Shown here: positions 7,274 through 14,466 of the stretch, one piece after another | How positions within the stretch are numbered: the stretch's first letter is position 1 | How the letters are laid out: each line of letters begins with the position of its first letter | Assembly (NCBI GenBank): GCA_030146295.1 | Contig: JASLCD010000481.1 | Coordinates: 1-18,159 of the forward strand | DNA from: Chryseobacterium sp. | GTDB taxonomy: Bacteria; Bacteroidota; Bacteroidia; Flavobacteriales; Weeksellaceae | Direction of reading: 5' to 3' | Length of the DNA stretch: 18,159 nucleotides | Notes under the pieces: model-generated | What the model saw: the letters and a program-made list of their open reading frames with translations, nothing else | Told to the model about the DNA's origin: nothing | Database searches by the model: none | Position numbers and translations under genes: made by a program

Positions 7274-7304
7274 CAAAGGTAGGTAAACTTCAAAATAGGT
7301 GCAA
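7274..7304 (-). promoter_or_regulatory. Bacteroidota promoter for the small membrane protein (and perhaps the RND operon)
   Basis: On the minus strand TTG (7304-7302) is followed after 20 nt by TACCTTTG (7281-7274), a full match to the TTG-N17-23-TAnnTTTG consensus. Only 8 nt separate the -7 element from the ATG at 7265, so the mRNA would have almost no 5' leader. No comparable promoter was found directly before the adaptor gene at 6704. Confidence 0.65.
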
Positions 7305-7343
7305 CCGTTATAGATTAAAAAAGTGTTAAAAAGTGCTTGCATA

Positions 7344-7374
7344 TTGAAAAGAGTGCGGCCACGTATCAGATTTG
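7344..7374 (+). promoter_or_regulatory. Candidate promoter for the NmrA-like gene
   Basis: TTG (7344-7346) is followed after 20 nt by CAGATTTG (7367-7374), one mismatch from TAnnTTTG. Transcription would start near 7380, about 80 nt before the ATG at 7459. Together with the promoter at 7274-7304 it makes a compact divergent promoter region. Confidence 0.35.
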
Positions 7375-7458
7375 CTTTTTTGGCTAAGAAGAAGATAGAT
7401 CTGGTGAAGCCTTCTTAAGATGCATTTCGGAATTTTACATCAGCAAAAAATTAAAGAA

Positions 7459-8370
7459 ATGAATATTATTTTAACAGGTTCCATCGGGAACATCGGAAAG
7501 CCACTTACAAAAGAACTTGTAAAAAAAGGACACTCAGTGACCGTGATCAGCAGCCATGAAGAAAGGGTTGCTGCCATTGAAGCTTTAGGTGCAAAAGCAG
7601 CGATAGGAAGTATGTTTGATGCAGATTTTCTTACTAAGACATTTGCAGGAGCAGACATTGTTTATTTGATGGAGACCATGGAAGCAGCAGGAAATATGTT
7701 TGATAAAAACATTGATTTTCTGGGAAAGATCAGTGAAATCGGCCGCCATTACAAAACCGCTGTAGAACGCTCAGGAGTGAAAAAGATTGTACATCTCAGC
7801 AGCATTGGTGCTCATACAGATAAAGGAACGGGTATTATTGTTTTTCATCATCATGTAGAACAGATTCTGAAGCAGCTGCCGGAAGATATTGCTATTAAAT
7901 TCATTCGGCCGGTTGGTATTTACTTCAATATGCTTTCATTTATTCCTGTAATACAAAATAAGGGGGCCGTCATTTCCAATTGGGGAGGGAATCAGAAGGA
8001 GCCTTGGGTATCTCCTGTGGATATTGCAGATGCAGTAGCAGAAGAAATTGATAAGCCATTTGAAGGAAGAGAAATACGATATGTTGCGAGTGATGAGGTC
8101 TCTCCGGATGAAATAGCAAAAGCATTAGGTGAAGCCATCGGTAAGCCGGATTTAGAATGGAAGTTAATCTCAGATGAAGAATTGTTGAGGAATTGGCTCG
8201 ATATAGGTTTCAATGAACAGGTAGCTAAAGGTTTTGTCGAAACTCAGGCCAGCCAGAGAAGCGGGATCTTGTACGAAGATTATTATCAGCATCAACCGGT
8301 GTTGGGAAGAATAAAACTGGCAGATTTCGCAAAAGAATTTGCTGCGGCTTATCACAATGATGGAATGTAA
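7459..8370 (+). CDS. NmrA-like NAD(P)-binding oxidoreductase (atypical SDR)
   Basis: The 303-aa cytoplasmic protein begins MNIILTGSIGNIGKPL, a Rossmann beta-alpha turn with the dinucleotide motif GxxGxxG at residues 7-13. VKKIVHLSSIG (about 107-117) matches the following beta-strand of NmrA/atypical SDR proteins, and FIRPVGIYFNML and WVSPVDIADAVAEEI are typical later motifs. Members either reduce small quinone-like or carbonyl substrates or act as NAD(P)-sensing regulators; the substrate here is unknown. I chose the ATG at 7459 rather than the one at 7420 because the family begins directly with the first beta-strand; the 13 extra residues upstream look like leader sequence. An AraC-type gene follows 97 bp downstream on the same strand and may regulate it. 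Confidence 0.85.
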   Translation: MNIILTGSIGNIGKPLTKELVKKGHSVTVISSHEERVAAIEALGAKAAIGSMFDADFLTKTFAGADIVYLMETMEAAGNMFDKNIDFLGKISEIGRHYKTAVERSGVKKIVHLSSIGAHTDKGTGIIVFHHHVEQILKQLPEDIAIKFIRPVGIYFNMLSFIPVIQNKGAVISNWGGNQKEPWVSPVDIADAVAEEIDKPFEGREIRYVASDEVSPDEIAKALGEAIGKPDLEWKLISDEELLRNWLDIGFNEQVAKGFVETQASQRSGILYEDYYQHQPVLGRIKLADFAKEFAAAYHNDGM

Positions 8371-8467
8371 ATATTGAACCACAAAAGTCACAAAAGTTTT
8401 TAAAAATCTTTACCGCAGGCATCTGTGGTGTGATCAACTTATAAAAACAATTTGTAATTTTATAGAT

Positions 8468-9388
8468 ATGGAAAGACGGATTACAAAAAGAATAAAATCC
8501 ATCACGGAATTTCATCGTTCCAGAGGACTTCCTCCTCCTGAACATCCTCTGATCAGTGTGGTAAATTATAAGGATGTAAAACGCCCTGCCGATATCGGGG
8601 AAGTCAACTGGATGCTGGATTTTTATCAGATTTCTTTAAAAATAGGAATCAATGGTAAGTTGACATATGGTCAGCAGCAATATGATTTTGATGAAGGAAC
8701 TCTGTTCTTTATTGCTCCGAATCAGGTCTTTAGAATTGAAGCAGATTCTGGTCCACAGGAAAAGCAATCCGGCTGGATGCTGTTGATTCATCCTGATTTT
8801 CTTTGGAATACATCACTTGCCGGAGTGATTAAACAGTATGATTTCTTTGATTATTCTGTGAATGAGGCTTTGTTTCTTTCCAAAAAAGAAGAACGTACCA
8901 TCCATGGAATTATAGAAAATATTGAACAGGAATATCACTCGGTGATTGATAAGTTCAGTCAGAGTATCATCATTTCACATATTGAAACATTACTCAATTA
9001 TTCTGAAAGGTTTTACGAAAGGCAGTTTATTACTAGAAAAATTAGCCATCACAGTATTCTTATCCGTTTGGAAGACTTGCTGGATCAATATTTTAATGAA
9101 AACAGTCTCATATCAAAAGGATTGCCTACGGTACAGCGGGTCGCCCTGGAACTTGGAATTTCTCCCAATTATCTTAGTAGATTGCTGTCGACCCTTACCG
9201 GACAGAGTACACAGCAGTTTATTCATGATAAACTGATTGAAAAAGCCAAAGAAAAGCTCTCGACTACAGAGTTGTCTGTGAGTGAAATTGCCTATGAACT
9301 AGGTTTTGAGCATCCACAATCCTTTACAAAACTTTTTAAAAATAAAACCCAACTTTCCCCTCTGGAATTCAGAGCTTCCTTTCAATAA
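8468..9388 (+). CDS. AraC-family transcriptional regulator
   Basis: The 306-aa DNA-binding regulator has a C-terminal AraC/XylS domain with two helix-turn-helix units. The first is at about 221-241 (RVALELGISPNYLSRLL) and the second at about 269-291 (VSEIAYELGFEHPQSFTKLF), closed by the family signature KTQLSPLEFR. The N-terminal part has cupin-like features, with DEGTLFFIAPNQVFRIE at about 75-91, suggesting a small-molecule sensor. The ATG at 8468 gives a normal family length. It follows the NmrA-like oxidoreductase, a common pairing in which the regulator controls the enzyme in response to the enzyme's substrate; the effector is unknown. A strong terminator follows at 9408-9448. No convincing promoter of its own was seen, so it may be co-transcribed. 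Confidence 0.9.
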   Translation: MERRITKRIKSITEFHRSRGLPPPEHPLISVVNYKDVKRPADIGEVNWMLDFYQISLKIGINGKLTYGQQQYDFDEGTLFFIAPNQVFRIEADSGPQEKQSGWMLLIHPDFLWNTSLAGVIKQYDFFDYSVNEALFLSKKEERTIHGIIENIEQEYHSVIDKFSQSIIISHIETLLNYSERFYERQFITRKISHHSILIRLEDLLDQYFNENSLISKGLPTVQRVALELGISPNYLSRLLSTLTGQSTQQFIHDKLIEKAKEKLSTTELSVSEIAYELGFEHPQSFTKLFKNKTQLSPLEFRASFQ

Positions 9389-9407
9389 ATATTTTCTTCA
9401 AGATATT

Positions 9408-9448
9408 CAGCTGGCATCCTTTCAAAAAGTGATGCCAGTTGATTTTTT
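9408..9448 (+). terminator. Rho-independent terminator after the AraC-type gene
   Basis: CAGCTGGCATC (9408-9418) pairs with GATGCCAGTTG (9431-9441), 11 pairs with one G-U wobble. The loop is 12 nt and the stem is followed by ATTTTTT (9442-9448). It separates the AraC unit from the TetR operon. Confidence 0.8.
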
Positions 9449-9507
9449 AAGAAGGTTATCCCGGCACTATATATCAATTCGATAATTGTCATAGAGAAAA
9501 GCATATG

Positions 9508-9537
9508 TATTAAATAGACAATGTTGTCTATTTAATA
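9508..9537. promoter_or_regulatory. Palindromic operator of the TetR-MFS-repair operon
   Basis: This is a perfect inverted repeat with 14-bp arms, TATTAAATAGACAA and TTGTCTATTTAATA, around a central TG. It lies 14 bp upstream of the TetR start codon and directly abuts the -7 element at 9540. A palindrome of this length at the promoter of a TetR gene is the expected site for autorepression. Confidence 0.8.
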
Positions 9538-9539
9538 TC

Positions 9540-9547
9540 TACATTTG
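9540..9547 (+). promoter_or_regulatory. Promoter -7 element of the TetR operon (leaderless start likely)
   Basis: TACATTTG is a full match to TAnnTTTG. The expected transcription start, about 5 nt further on, falls at or next to the ATG at 9552, so the mRNA is probably leaderless. The only TTG upstream (9524-9526) is 13 nt away and lies inside the palindrome, so the -33 element is weak or absent. The operator would block this promoter directly. Confidence 0.6.
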
Positions 9548-9551
9548 CTAC

Positions 9552-10115
9552 ATGAAACAGAGAGGACAAGTTGTTATTGATAAAATATTAGATACAGCAG
9601 AGCGATTATTCTACGCTCAGGGTTACAGTAACACCGGGATCAATCAGATCATCAGTGAATCGGATATTGCCAAAGGATCTTTGTACAAGCATTTTGAAAC
9701 AAAGACCGACTTATTGGTTGCCTATATTCAGCGTATGCATCAGCTTTGGTTCAGCAGACTGGAAGCCAGCGTTAACGAAGTGAGTGATCCGAAAGAGAAA
9801 TTATTGGCTGTTTTTGATCATCATACGAAACGACAGGAAATCCGGGAATATGGCGGATGCCCGTTTATCAAGGCGAATGATGAAGCCGGAACTAGTGATC
9901 CCAGAGTACTGGCTGAAATTCAGGCTGCAAAAATTCACAGTAAAGATTTCATAAAGACACTGGTCATCAATTCCGGGCACCGGCAAATGCTGACAGACGA
10001 AGAACTTGCTGAGACTATGTATGTAATGCTGGAAGGTTCCATTGTGACAGCTTCGGTTTTTAAAAACCCGGATGAGATACAGGCTGCAAAAAAAATTATT
10101 CAAAAACTGATTTAA
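9552..10115 (+). CDS. TetR/AcrR-family transcriptional repressor
   Basis: The 187-aa product has an N-terminal TetR DNA-binding domain. Residues 9-55 show the hallmark pattern ILDTAERLFYAQGYSNTGINQI, then SDIAKGSLYKHFETKTDLL. The C-terminal ligand-binding part contains GGCPFIKANDE at about 101-111, seen in a TetR subgroup linked to exporters. It most likely represses its own operon through the 14-bp-arm palindrome just upstream, with release by a small molecule that the MFS pump exports. The stop codon is separated from the exporter's ATG by one base, so translation is coupled. The start at 9552 is supported by normal family length and by the promoter, which leaves no room for a 5' leader. 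Confidence 0.92.
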   Translation: MKQRGQVVIDKILDTAERLFYAQGYSNTGINQIISESDIAKGSLYKHFETKTDLLVAYIQRMHQLWFSRLEASVNEVSDPKEKLLAVFDHHTKRQEIREYGGCPFIKANDEAGTSDPRVLAEIQAAKIHSKDFIKTLVINSGHRQMLTDEELAETMYVMLEGSIVTASVFKNPDEIQAAKKIIQKLI

Positions 10116-10116
10116 C

Positions 10117-11529
10117 ATGAAAAGCACAAAAAATAAATGGCTGGAACTGATCATTGTATTATCAGCTCCCTTACTTTCTGTGATCGATGTATTTATTATC
10201 AACATCGCCATCCCTACCATTAAAAAAGGAATTCACGCTACAGATGGCGAAATGCAGTTCGTTATTGCAGGATACCTTCTCGGCTATGCCGCTTTTCTGA
10301 TTACAGGGGGCCGGGCAGGAGATCATTTCGGAAGGAAAAAAGTATTCTTCTGGGGAATGTTTGCCTTTACGGTAGCCTCCTGTTTATGTGGATTGTCACA
10401 ATCTGCATTGCAGCTTAACGTTACAAGATTTTTCCAGGGATTAAGTGCTTCATTTATGGTTCCGCAGACAATAGCATTTATTCAGATTCTTTTTACGGAT
10501 ACCAAAGAAAGAGCAAAAGCATTCGGATTATACGGAATTACCCTTGGAACGGCTGCTGCGATCGGACAGGTACTGGGTGGCTATTTATCCGATACGCATT
10601 GGATGATAGAAGGATGGAGACTCGTTTTTTTTATCAATCTTCCCATAGGGATTGTTACACTTTGGGCAACATACAAATATGTGAATGAAACAGAAAAGCA
10701 TCACAATACCCAATTTGATTATTCCGGGATATTGATTCTTACACTGGCTTTATTTTCTCTTATCTACCCCTTAATTCAGGGTCGTGAGGCGGGCTGGCCG
10801 TTGTGGAGCTTCGGACTGTTGATTCTGTCTGTTATTCTGTTTGCATTTTTTATCTACAACCAGAAGCAGAAACTGAGCAGAAACCAAAACCCACTGATAG
10901 ATGTCAGGCTGTTTAAAATCAAAGACTTTAATATCGGACTGTTGGCTGTTTTGTTCCACTTTATGCTGCATACCGCTTATTTATTACTAAGCGCAGTGTA
11001 TCTTCAAAACGGACTTGGTATTTCCGCGCTGGATTCCGGATTATATTTTATTGTTCCTGGAATTTTGTTCGTTGTTTCTTCTGTAATGGCTTCCCGCCTG
11101 ATTGTGAAGTATGGGAAAAGGGTATTGCAGGTAGGTGTTGTTATTTTAGCCATTGCCTTTTATTCTCAGATGACGCTTTGGAAACCGGGAATCAGCATGG
11201 GGCTGGTCATCGGGCTTATGGGAACCTGGGGATTCGGAAACGGTCTGGTATTGCCTTCACTATTGAATATCGCACTGAAAAATGTACCTTCCCAATACGC
11301 CGGAGGAGCGGCAGGAATTTATTCAACCTTTCAGCAAACAGCTTCAGCATTGGGAGTAAGTGTTATTGGAGGAATCTTTTTCTATTTTTCAAAAGAAGGC
11401 TGGCAGACAGCTTATCATTTCGGAATTATCTGTATATTGATCTGTCTGCTTATGGTTGGGATTATGCTGCAACTATTGCCAGGTAAAGAACCGGTAACTG
11501 AAAGCAGTGAAAAAACCGTTAAAGTATAA
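10117..11529 (+). CDS. MFS multidrug exporter, DHA2-type (14 TM)
   Basis: The 470-aa inner-membrane proton/drug antiporter has hydrophobic segments along its whole length, consistent with the 14-helix DHA2 (EmrB/QacA) group. Visible family motifs are SVIDVFIINIAIPTI in TM1 (about 21-35), motif A GGRAGDHFGRKKV (64-76), motif B with RFFQG (104-108), and a motif C-like GITLGTAAAIGQVLGG (140-155). It lies one base after the TetR gene and its TAA overlaps the ATG of the next gene (TAATG), so the proteins are probably made together. The substrate is unknown. Placement with two DNA-alkylation repair genes suggests a DNA-damaging compound, which is an inference. Confidence 0.92.
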   Translation: MKSTKNKWLELIIVLSAPLLSVIDVFIINIAIPTIKKGIHATDGEMQFVIAGYLLGYAAFLITGGRAGDHFGRKKVFFWGMFAFTVASCLCGLSQSALQLNVTRFFQGLSASFMVPQTIAFIQILFTDTKERAKAFGLYGITLGTAAAIGQVLGGYLSDTHWMIEGWRLVFFINLPIGIVTLWATYKYVNETEKHHNTQFDYSGILILTLALFSLIYPLIQGREAGWPLWSFGLLILSVILFAFFIYNQKQKLSRNQNPLIDVRLFKIKDFNIGLLAVLFHFMLHTAYLLLSAVYLQNGLGISALDSGLYFIVPGILFVVSSVMASRLIVKYGKRVLQVGVVILAIAFYSQMTLWKPGISMGLVIGLMGTWGFGNGLVLPSLLNIALKNVPSQYAGGAAGIYSTFQQTASALGVSVIGGIFFYFSKEGWQTAYHFGIICILICLLMVGIMLQLLPGKEPVTESSEKTVKV

Positions 11530-12041
11530 TGGAGGATCAACATCAATTGGTATATAAAGATGTACCGTCACCTGTAGGACAGATCAGAATTATTGCTTCA
11601 GATAAAGGGATTGCAGCCATTATCTGGGAAGGGGAGGACTATATAAGAACAAAGCTTCTGAGCCCGGTAAAAGAAGAAGAACACCCTCTTCTTTTGCAGG
11701 CTGAAAGAGAATTGAAAGAATATTTTGATCATCAGAGAACTGTTTTTACGGTTCCATTGGATTTTAAAGGAACCGAATTTCAGATGAGAGTCTGGGAAGC
11801 CTTATTGAAAATTCCGTTTGGGATTACAAAAACGTATGGTGAACTGGCTAAAATTCTTGGTGATGTAAAAGCGGTTCGTGCAGTGGGAGGAGCTTTAAAT
11901 AAAAATCCTGTTTCCATTATTGTACCTTGCCATAGAGTGATAGGAGCATCCGGGAAATTGGTGGGATTTGCAGGCGGGCTGAAAAATAAATCGACTCTTC
12001 TTGATCTGGAAAAAGGGTTTACCATGCCAGAGCTATTTTAG
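11529..12041 (+). CDS. ogt: Methylated-DNA--protein-cysteine S-methyltransferase (O6-alkylguanine repair)
   Basis: The 170-aa suicide repair protein moves the alkyl group from O6-alkylguanine (and O4-alkylthymine) in DNA to its own cysteine. The active site PCHRVI has the acceptor Cys134. The DNA-binding part shows FQMRVWEALLKIPFGITKTYGELA (about 84-107), with the arginine finger and asparagine hinge in RAVGGALNKNP (117-127). Lys/Glu-containing residues at the end (KNKSTLLDLE) match the family. It has only the MGMT/Ogt core, without the Ada N-terminal metal-binding or AraC domains, so it is a repair enzyme rather than a methylation-sensing regulator. Its start codon overlaps the exporter's stop by one base, placing repair directly in the efflux operon. 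Confidence 0.95.
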   Translation: MEDQHQLVYKDVPSPVGQIRIIASDKGIAAIIWEGEDYIRTKLLSPVKEEEHPLLLQAERELKEYFDHQRTVFTVPLDFKGTEFQMRVWEALLKIPFGITKTYGELAKILGDVKAVRAVGGALNKNPVSIIVPCHRVIGASGKLVGFAGGLKNKSTLLDLEKGFTMPELF

Positions 12042-12061
12042 CCTTTAAGTACAATAAAAGA

Positions 12062-12736
12062 ATGAAAAAAGACATTCATTATAAAAATCATGTTCTGACA
12101 GCTGAGAAATTCAATACAGAAAACTTTCATGAATTGTGTGATCACTTAGCTGGCAGGGATACCGATTTAAAACTTATTTTGAATACCCACGGATATCCTC
12201 CGATGTGGACAAGAGAAAATACTTTTGAGACCCTTGTCCATATTATTTTGGAACAGCAGGTTTCACTGGCTTCTGCATTAGCAGCTTTACATCAGCTAAA
12301 AGAAAAGACAGGAGGAATCCTTCCGGAGCAGATTCTTGCTCTCAGTGATGAAGAAATGAGGGACTGCTATGTAAGCCGGCAAAAAACAATATACATCAGA
12401 GGATTGGCACAGGCGATTGTAAACGGAGAGATTAACCTTGAAGAAGTCGCAAAAATGTCCAATGACGAAGTGCGTAAAACATTGATCAGGTTAAAGGGAA
12501 TCGGCGACTGGACTATTGATGTATATTTGATGTTTACCCTCCGAAGGGCAGATATTTTCCCTATTGGGGATCTGGCTGCGGTGAATGCTTTAAAACGTGT
12601 GAAGCAGCTTCCTGCCGATACTGCAAGAGAAAGCATGCTTGAAATTATAGAACAGTGGTCACCATTTCGTTCAGTAGCCTCTATGATTCTATGGCATTAT
12701 TATCTTTCTGATCCTAAGAAAAAAGCTAAAGTTTAG
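12062..12736 (+). CDS. alkA: DNA-3-methyladenine glycosylase (AlkA-like, HhH-GPD)
   Basis: The 224-aa base-excision enzyme removes N3-alkylated purines and related lesions. The helix-hairpin-helix LKGIGDWT is at residues 144-151 and the catalytic aspartate is most likely Asp170, in DIFPIGD, where AlkA has Asp238. LEQQVSLASA (about 63-72) matches the conserved helix of the family. It lacks the N-terminal TBP-like domain of E. coli AlkA, as many short bacterial members do, and there is no iron-sulfur Cys cluster of the EndoIII type. It follows ogt after 20 bp, with no promoter or terminator between, so it is the fourth gene of the TetR operon. No clear terminator follows it. Confidence 0.9.
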   Translation: MKKDIHYKNHVLTAEKFNTENFHELCDHLAGRDTDLKLILNTHGYPPMWTRENTFETLVHIILEQQVSLASALAALHQLKEKTGGILPEQILALSDEEMRDCYVSRQKTIYIRGLAQAIVNGEINLEEVAKMSNDEVRKTLIRLKGIGDWTIDVYLMFTLRRADIFPIGDLAAVNALKRVKQLPADTARESMLEIIEQWSPFRSVASMILWHYYLSDPKKKAKV

Positions 12737-12796
12737 CTGTAATTAATCAATAAAAGAATTATTGGAAGGCTTTTAACAAAAAAAATAGTATTATTT

Positions 12797-12826
12797 TTGA
12801 AATAGCTTTATTCTGCACAATTTTTG
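12797..12826 (+). promoter_or_regulatory. Candidate promoter for the adenosine deaminase gene
   Basis: TTG (12797-12799) is followed after 19 nt by AATTTTTG (12819-12826), one mismatch from TAnnTTTG with ideal spacing. Transcription would start near 12832, about 54 nt before the ATG at 12886. A short inverted pair CGGC/GCCG (12847-12863) lies in the leader. Confidence 0.4.
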
Positions 12827-12885
12827 CTGTAACAAGCTACTTTTAACGGCTAAAACATGGCCGATAGCAAATTTCCTCCAATATT

Positions 12886-14394
12886 ATGATGAAAAAATAC
12901 CTTATTTATATATCACTTTTGGGAGCACCCTTATTCTGGGGTCAAGGTAAAGTGACGCTACAATCCTCTTATCAGCGTAGTCTTGCACTATCAGAAAAGG
13001 AAAATGGGGATATGGCATTTGATGCTGATGTACAATTGTCTGATGCAGAAATAGCGCTGGACAAAAAAATATTCCAGATCCGTAAGCAATTTCTCAGTGA
13101 AACAGAGAAGCAGAAAATATCCTTATATAATAGTTCTTTTAATCAGCTAAAGCCCTTGATAGAGGGGAGTAAGCTGTATGAAATAATGCAGGCCATGCCG
13201 AAGGGAGGTTTGCTGCATACCCACAGCGGAGGAATAACCGACGTAAAATGGATTATTTCAGCGGCCAGAAAATATCAGGAATGTTATGTTTATGATCAAA
13301 AAGATAATGATCAGTTTATTTTCGGGCAGCTCGCTTTTTTTGAAAAAGGAAAAGTGCCGGCCGGATTCGTAAGTCTCGATAAAAAATTAAGTTCAAATCC
13401 GGGTTTTGAAAAAGAATTGCAGGATCTTCTTACGCTGAAACGTGATAATCTATGTTCTTATACAGATTATTGGATAGAATTTGAAAAACGCTTTAAGCGT
13501 ATCAATCTGCTGCTTCCTTACCGTCCTTTCTTTAAAGAATATTATCTGAAAGGCTTTCAGGATTTGATCAAAGATAAGGTACAGCATGTAGAAATCAGAT
13601 ATATTTTTGATGAGCTTTACGATTTCCAGCATGGAAAATATCCTTTAAAAACTACAATCACAGATCTGCAGGATATTCTCAAAGAAGTGCACAAGACTGA
13701 TCCGCAGTTTACGTTGAAGCTGATCTATTCAAGCTTTAAATTTCTGGATAATGAAAGTATTGGGAAACAGTTGGAAACAGCTTTTGAGATGAAGAAAGAA
13801 TTTCCCGATATGATCTCAGGATTTGATCTTGTAGCAGACGAAGCTGCTGGGCATAACATCAATTTTTTTGAAAAGAACTGGGCGAAGCTGAACGAACTTA
13901 ATAAGAAGTACGGTGTGGAGCTTCCTCTTTTCCTTCATGCCGGAGAAAGCAATTCTATTCTTAACAAAAATGTTCTGGATGTAGCTCTATTAAATAACAA
14001 AAGAATCGGCCACGGTCTGAATCTGATTTACTTTCCCAAAACAATGGAGCAGATCAGAAAACAGAATAAACTGGTTGAAGTGAGCCCGATCAGTAATCAG
14101 ATTTTGGGCTACGTGAGTGATCTGAGAAATCACCCCGCTAGAGTATTACTAAGCAACGGAATTCAATGTTCTATCAACAGTGATGACCCTTCCGTATATG
14201 GATACAATGGTCTTAGTTACGATTTCTGGGTGACACTGGTCTACTGGGAACTGGACATGAAAGCATTGAAAAAACTGGTTTTCAATTCCATCAATTATTC
14301 TTCTCTGAATGAAAATGAGAAAAAGAAATCATTCATCTATCTGAACCAGCAATGGAATGATTTTGTCCAGAAAACAAATCTGAAATTAAACTAA
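12886..14394 (+). CDS. Secreted adenosine deaminase (ADGF/ADA2-like)
   Basis: The 502-aa protein hydrolyses adenosine (and perhaps deoxyadenosine) to inosine plus ammonia. A Sec signal peptide is clear (MMKKYLIYISLLGAPLFWG, probable cleavage near residue 19-20), so it acts in the periplasm or outside the cell. Zinc and catalytic residues can be placed: His111 and His113 in LHTHSGG, His351 and Glu354 in HAGES, His376 in GHG, and Asp433-Asp434 in NSDDPSVYG. It is longer than cytosolic ADA (about 340 aa), with an N-terminal extension of about 100 residues before the first metal motif as in ADGF/ADA2/CECR1 proteins. Two adjacent ATGs (12886, 12889) make the start uncertain by one residue. It has its own likely promoter and a strong terminator. 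Confidence 0.9.
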   Translation: MMKKYLIYISLLGAPLFWGQGKVTLQSSYQRSLALSEKENGDMAFDADVQLSDAEIALDKKIFQIRKQFLSETEKQKISLYNSSFNQLKPLIEGSKLYEIMQAMPKGGLLHTHSGGITDVKWIISAARKYQECYVYDQKDNDQFIFGQLAFFEKGKVPAGFVSLDKKLSSNPGFEKELQDLLTLKRDNLCSYTDYWIEFEKRFKRINLLLPYRPFFKEYYLKGFQDLIKDKVQHVEIRYIFDELYDFQHGKYPLKTTITDLQDILKEVHKTDPQFTLKLIYSSFKFLDNESIGKQLETAFEMKKEFPDMISGFDLVADEAAGHNINFFEKNWAKLNELNKKYGVELPLFLHAGESNSILNKNVLDVALLNNKRIGHGLNLIYFPKTMEQIRKQNKLVEVSPISNQILGYVSDLRNHPARVLLSNGIQCSINSDDPSVYGYNGLSYDFWVTLVYWELDMKALKKLVFNSINYSSLNENEKKKSFIYLNQQWNDFVQKTNLKLN

Positions 14395-14416
14395 TCAGAA
14401 TATTCTGATGAAAATA

Positions 14417-14455
14417 AAATCGCATTATTGACCTAAATAATGCGATTTCTTTTTT
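14417..14455. terminator. Bidirectional terminator between convergent genes
   Basis: AAATCGCATTATT (14417-14429) and AATAATGCGATTT (14436-14448) form a perfect 13-bp stem around a 6-nt loop. On the plus strand a T-run follows (14450-14455), and on the minus strand ATTTTATTTT follows. It ends the deaminase gene from the left and the DNA glycosylase gene from the right. Confidence 0.88.
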
Positions 14456-14466
14456 CATAAATAAAG

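Noticed and set aside
7420..7458. Upstream ATG extending the NmrA-like protein by 13 residues
   Set aside because: The Rossmann fold starts at the ATG at 7459, and the added residues do not fit the family.
8371..8467. ACCACAAAAGTCACAAAAG-like sequence between the NmrA-like and AraC genes
   Set aside because: It has the feel of a dispersed flavobacterial repeat, but no second copy or structure is visible here.
9801..10220. 139-codon minus-strand ORF across the TetR/MFS junction
   Set aside because: It is antisense to two clear genes and has no recognisable domain.
12737..12796. CAATAA-AAGAA-TTATTG hairpin after alkA
   Set aside because: The 6-bp AT-only stem without a proper T-run is too weak to call a terminator.
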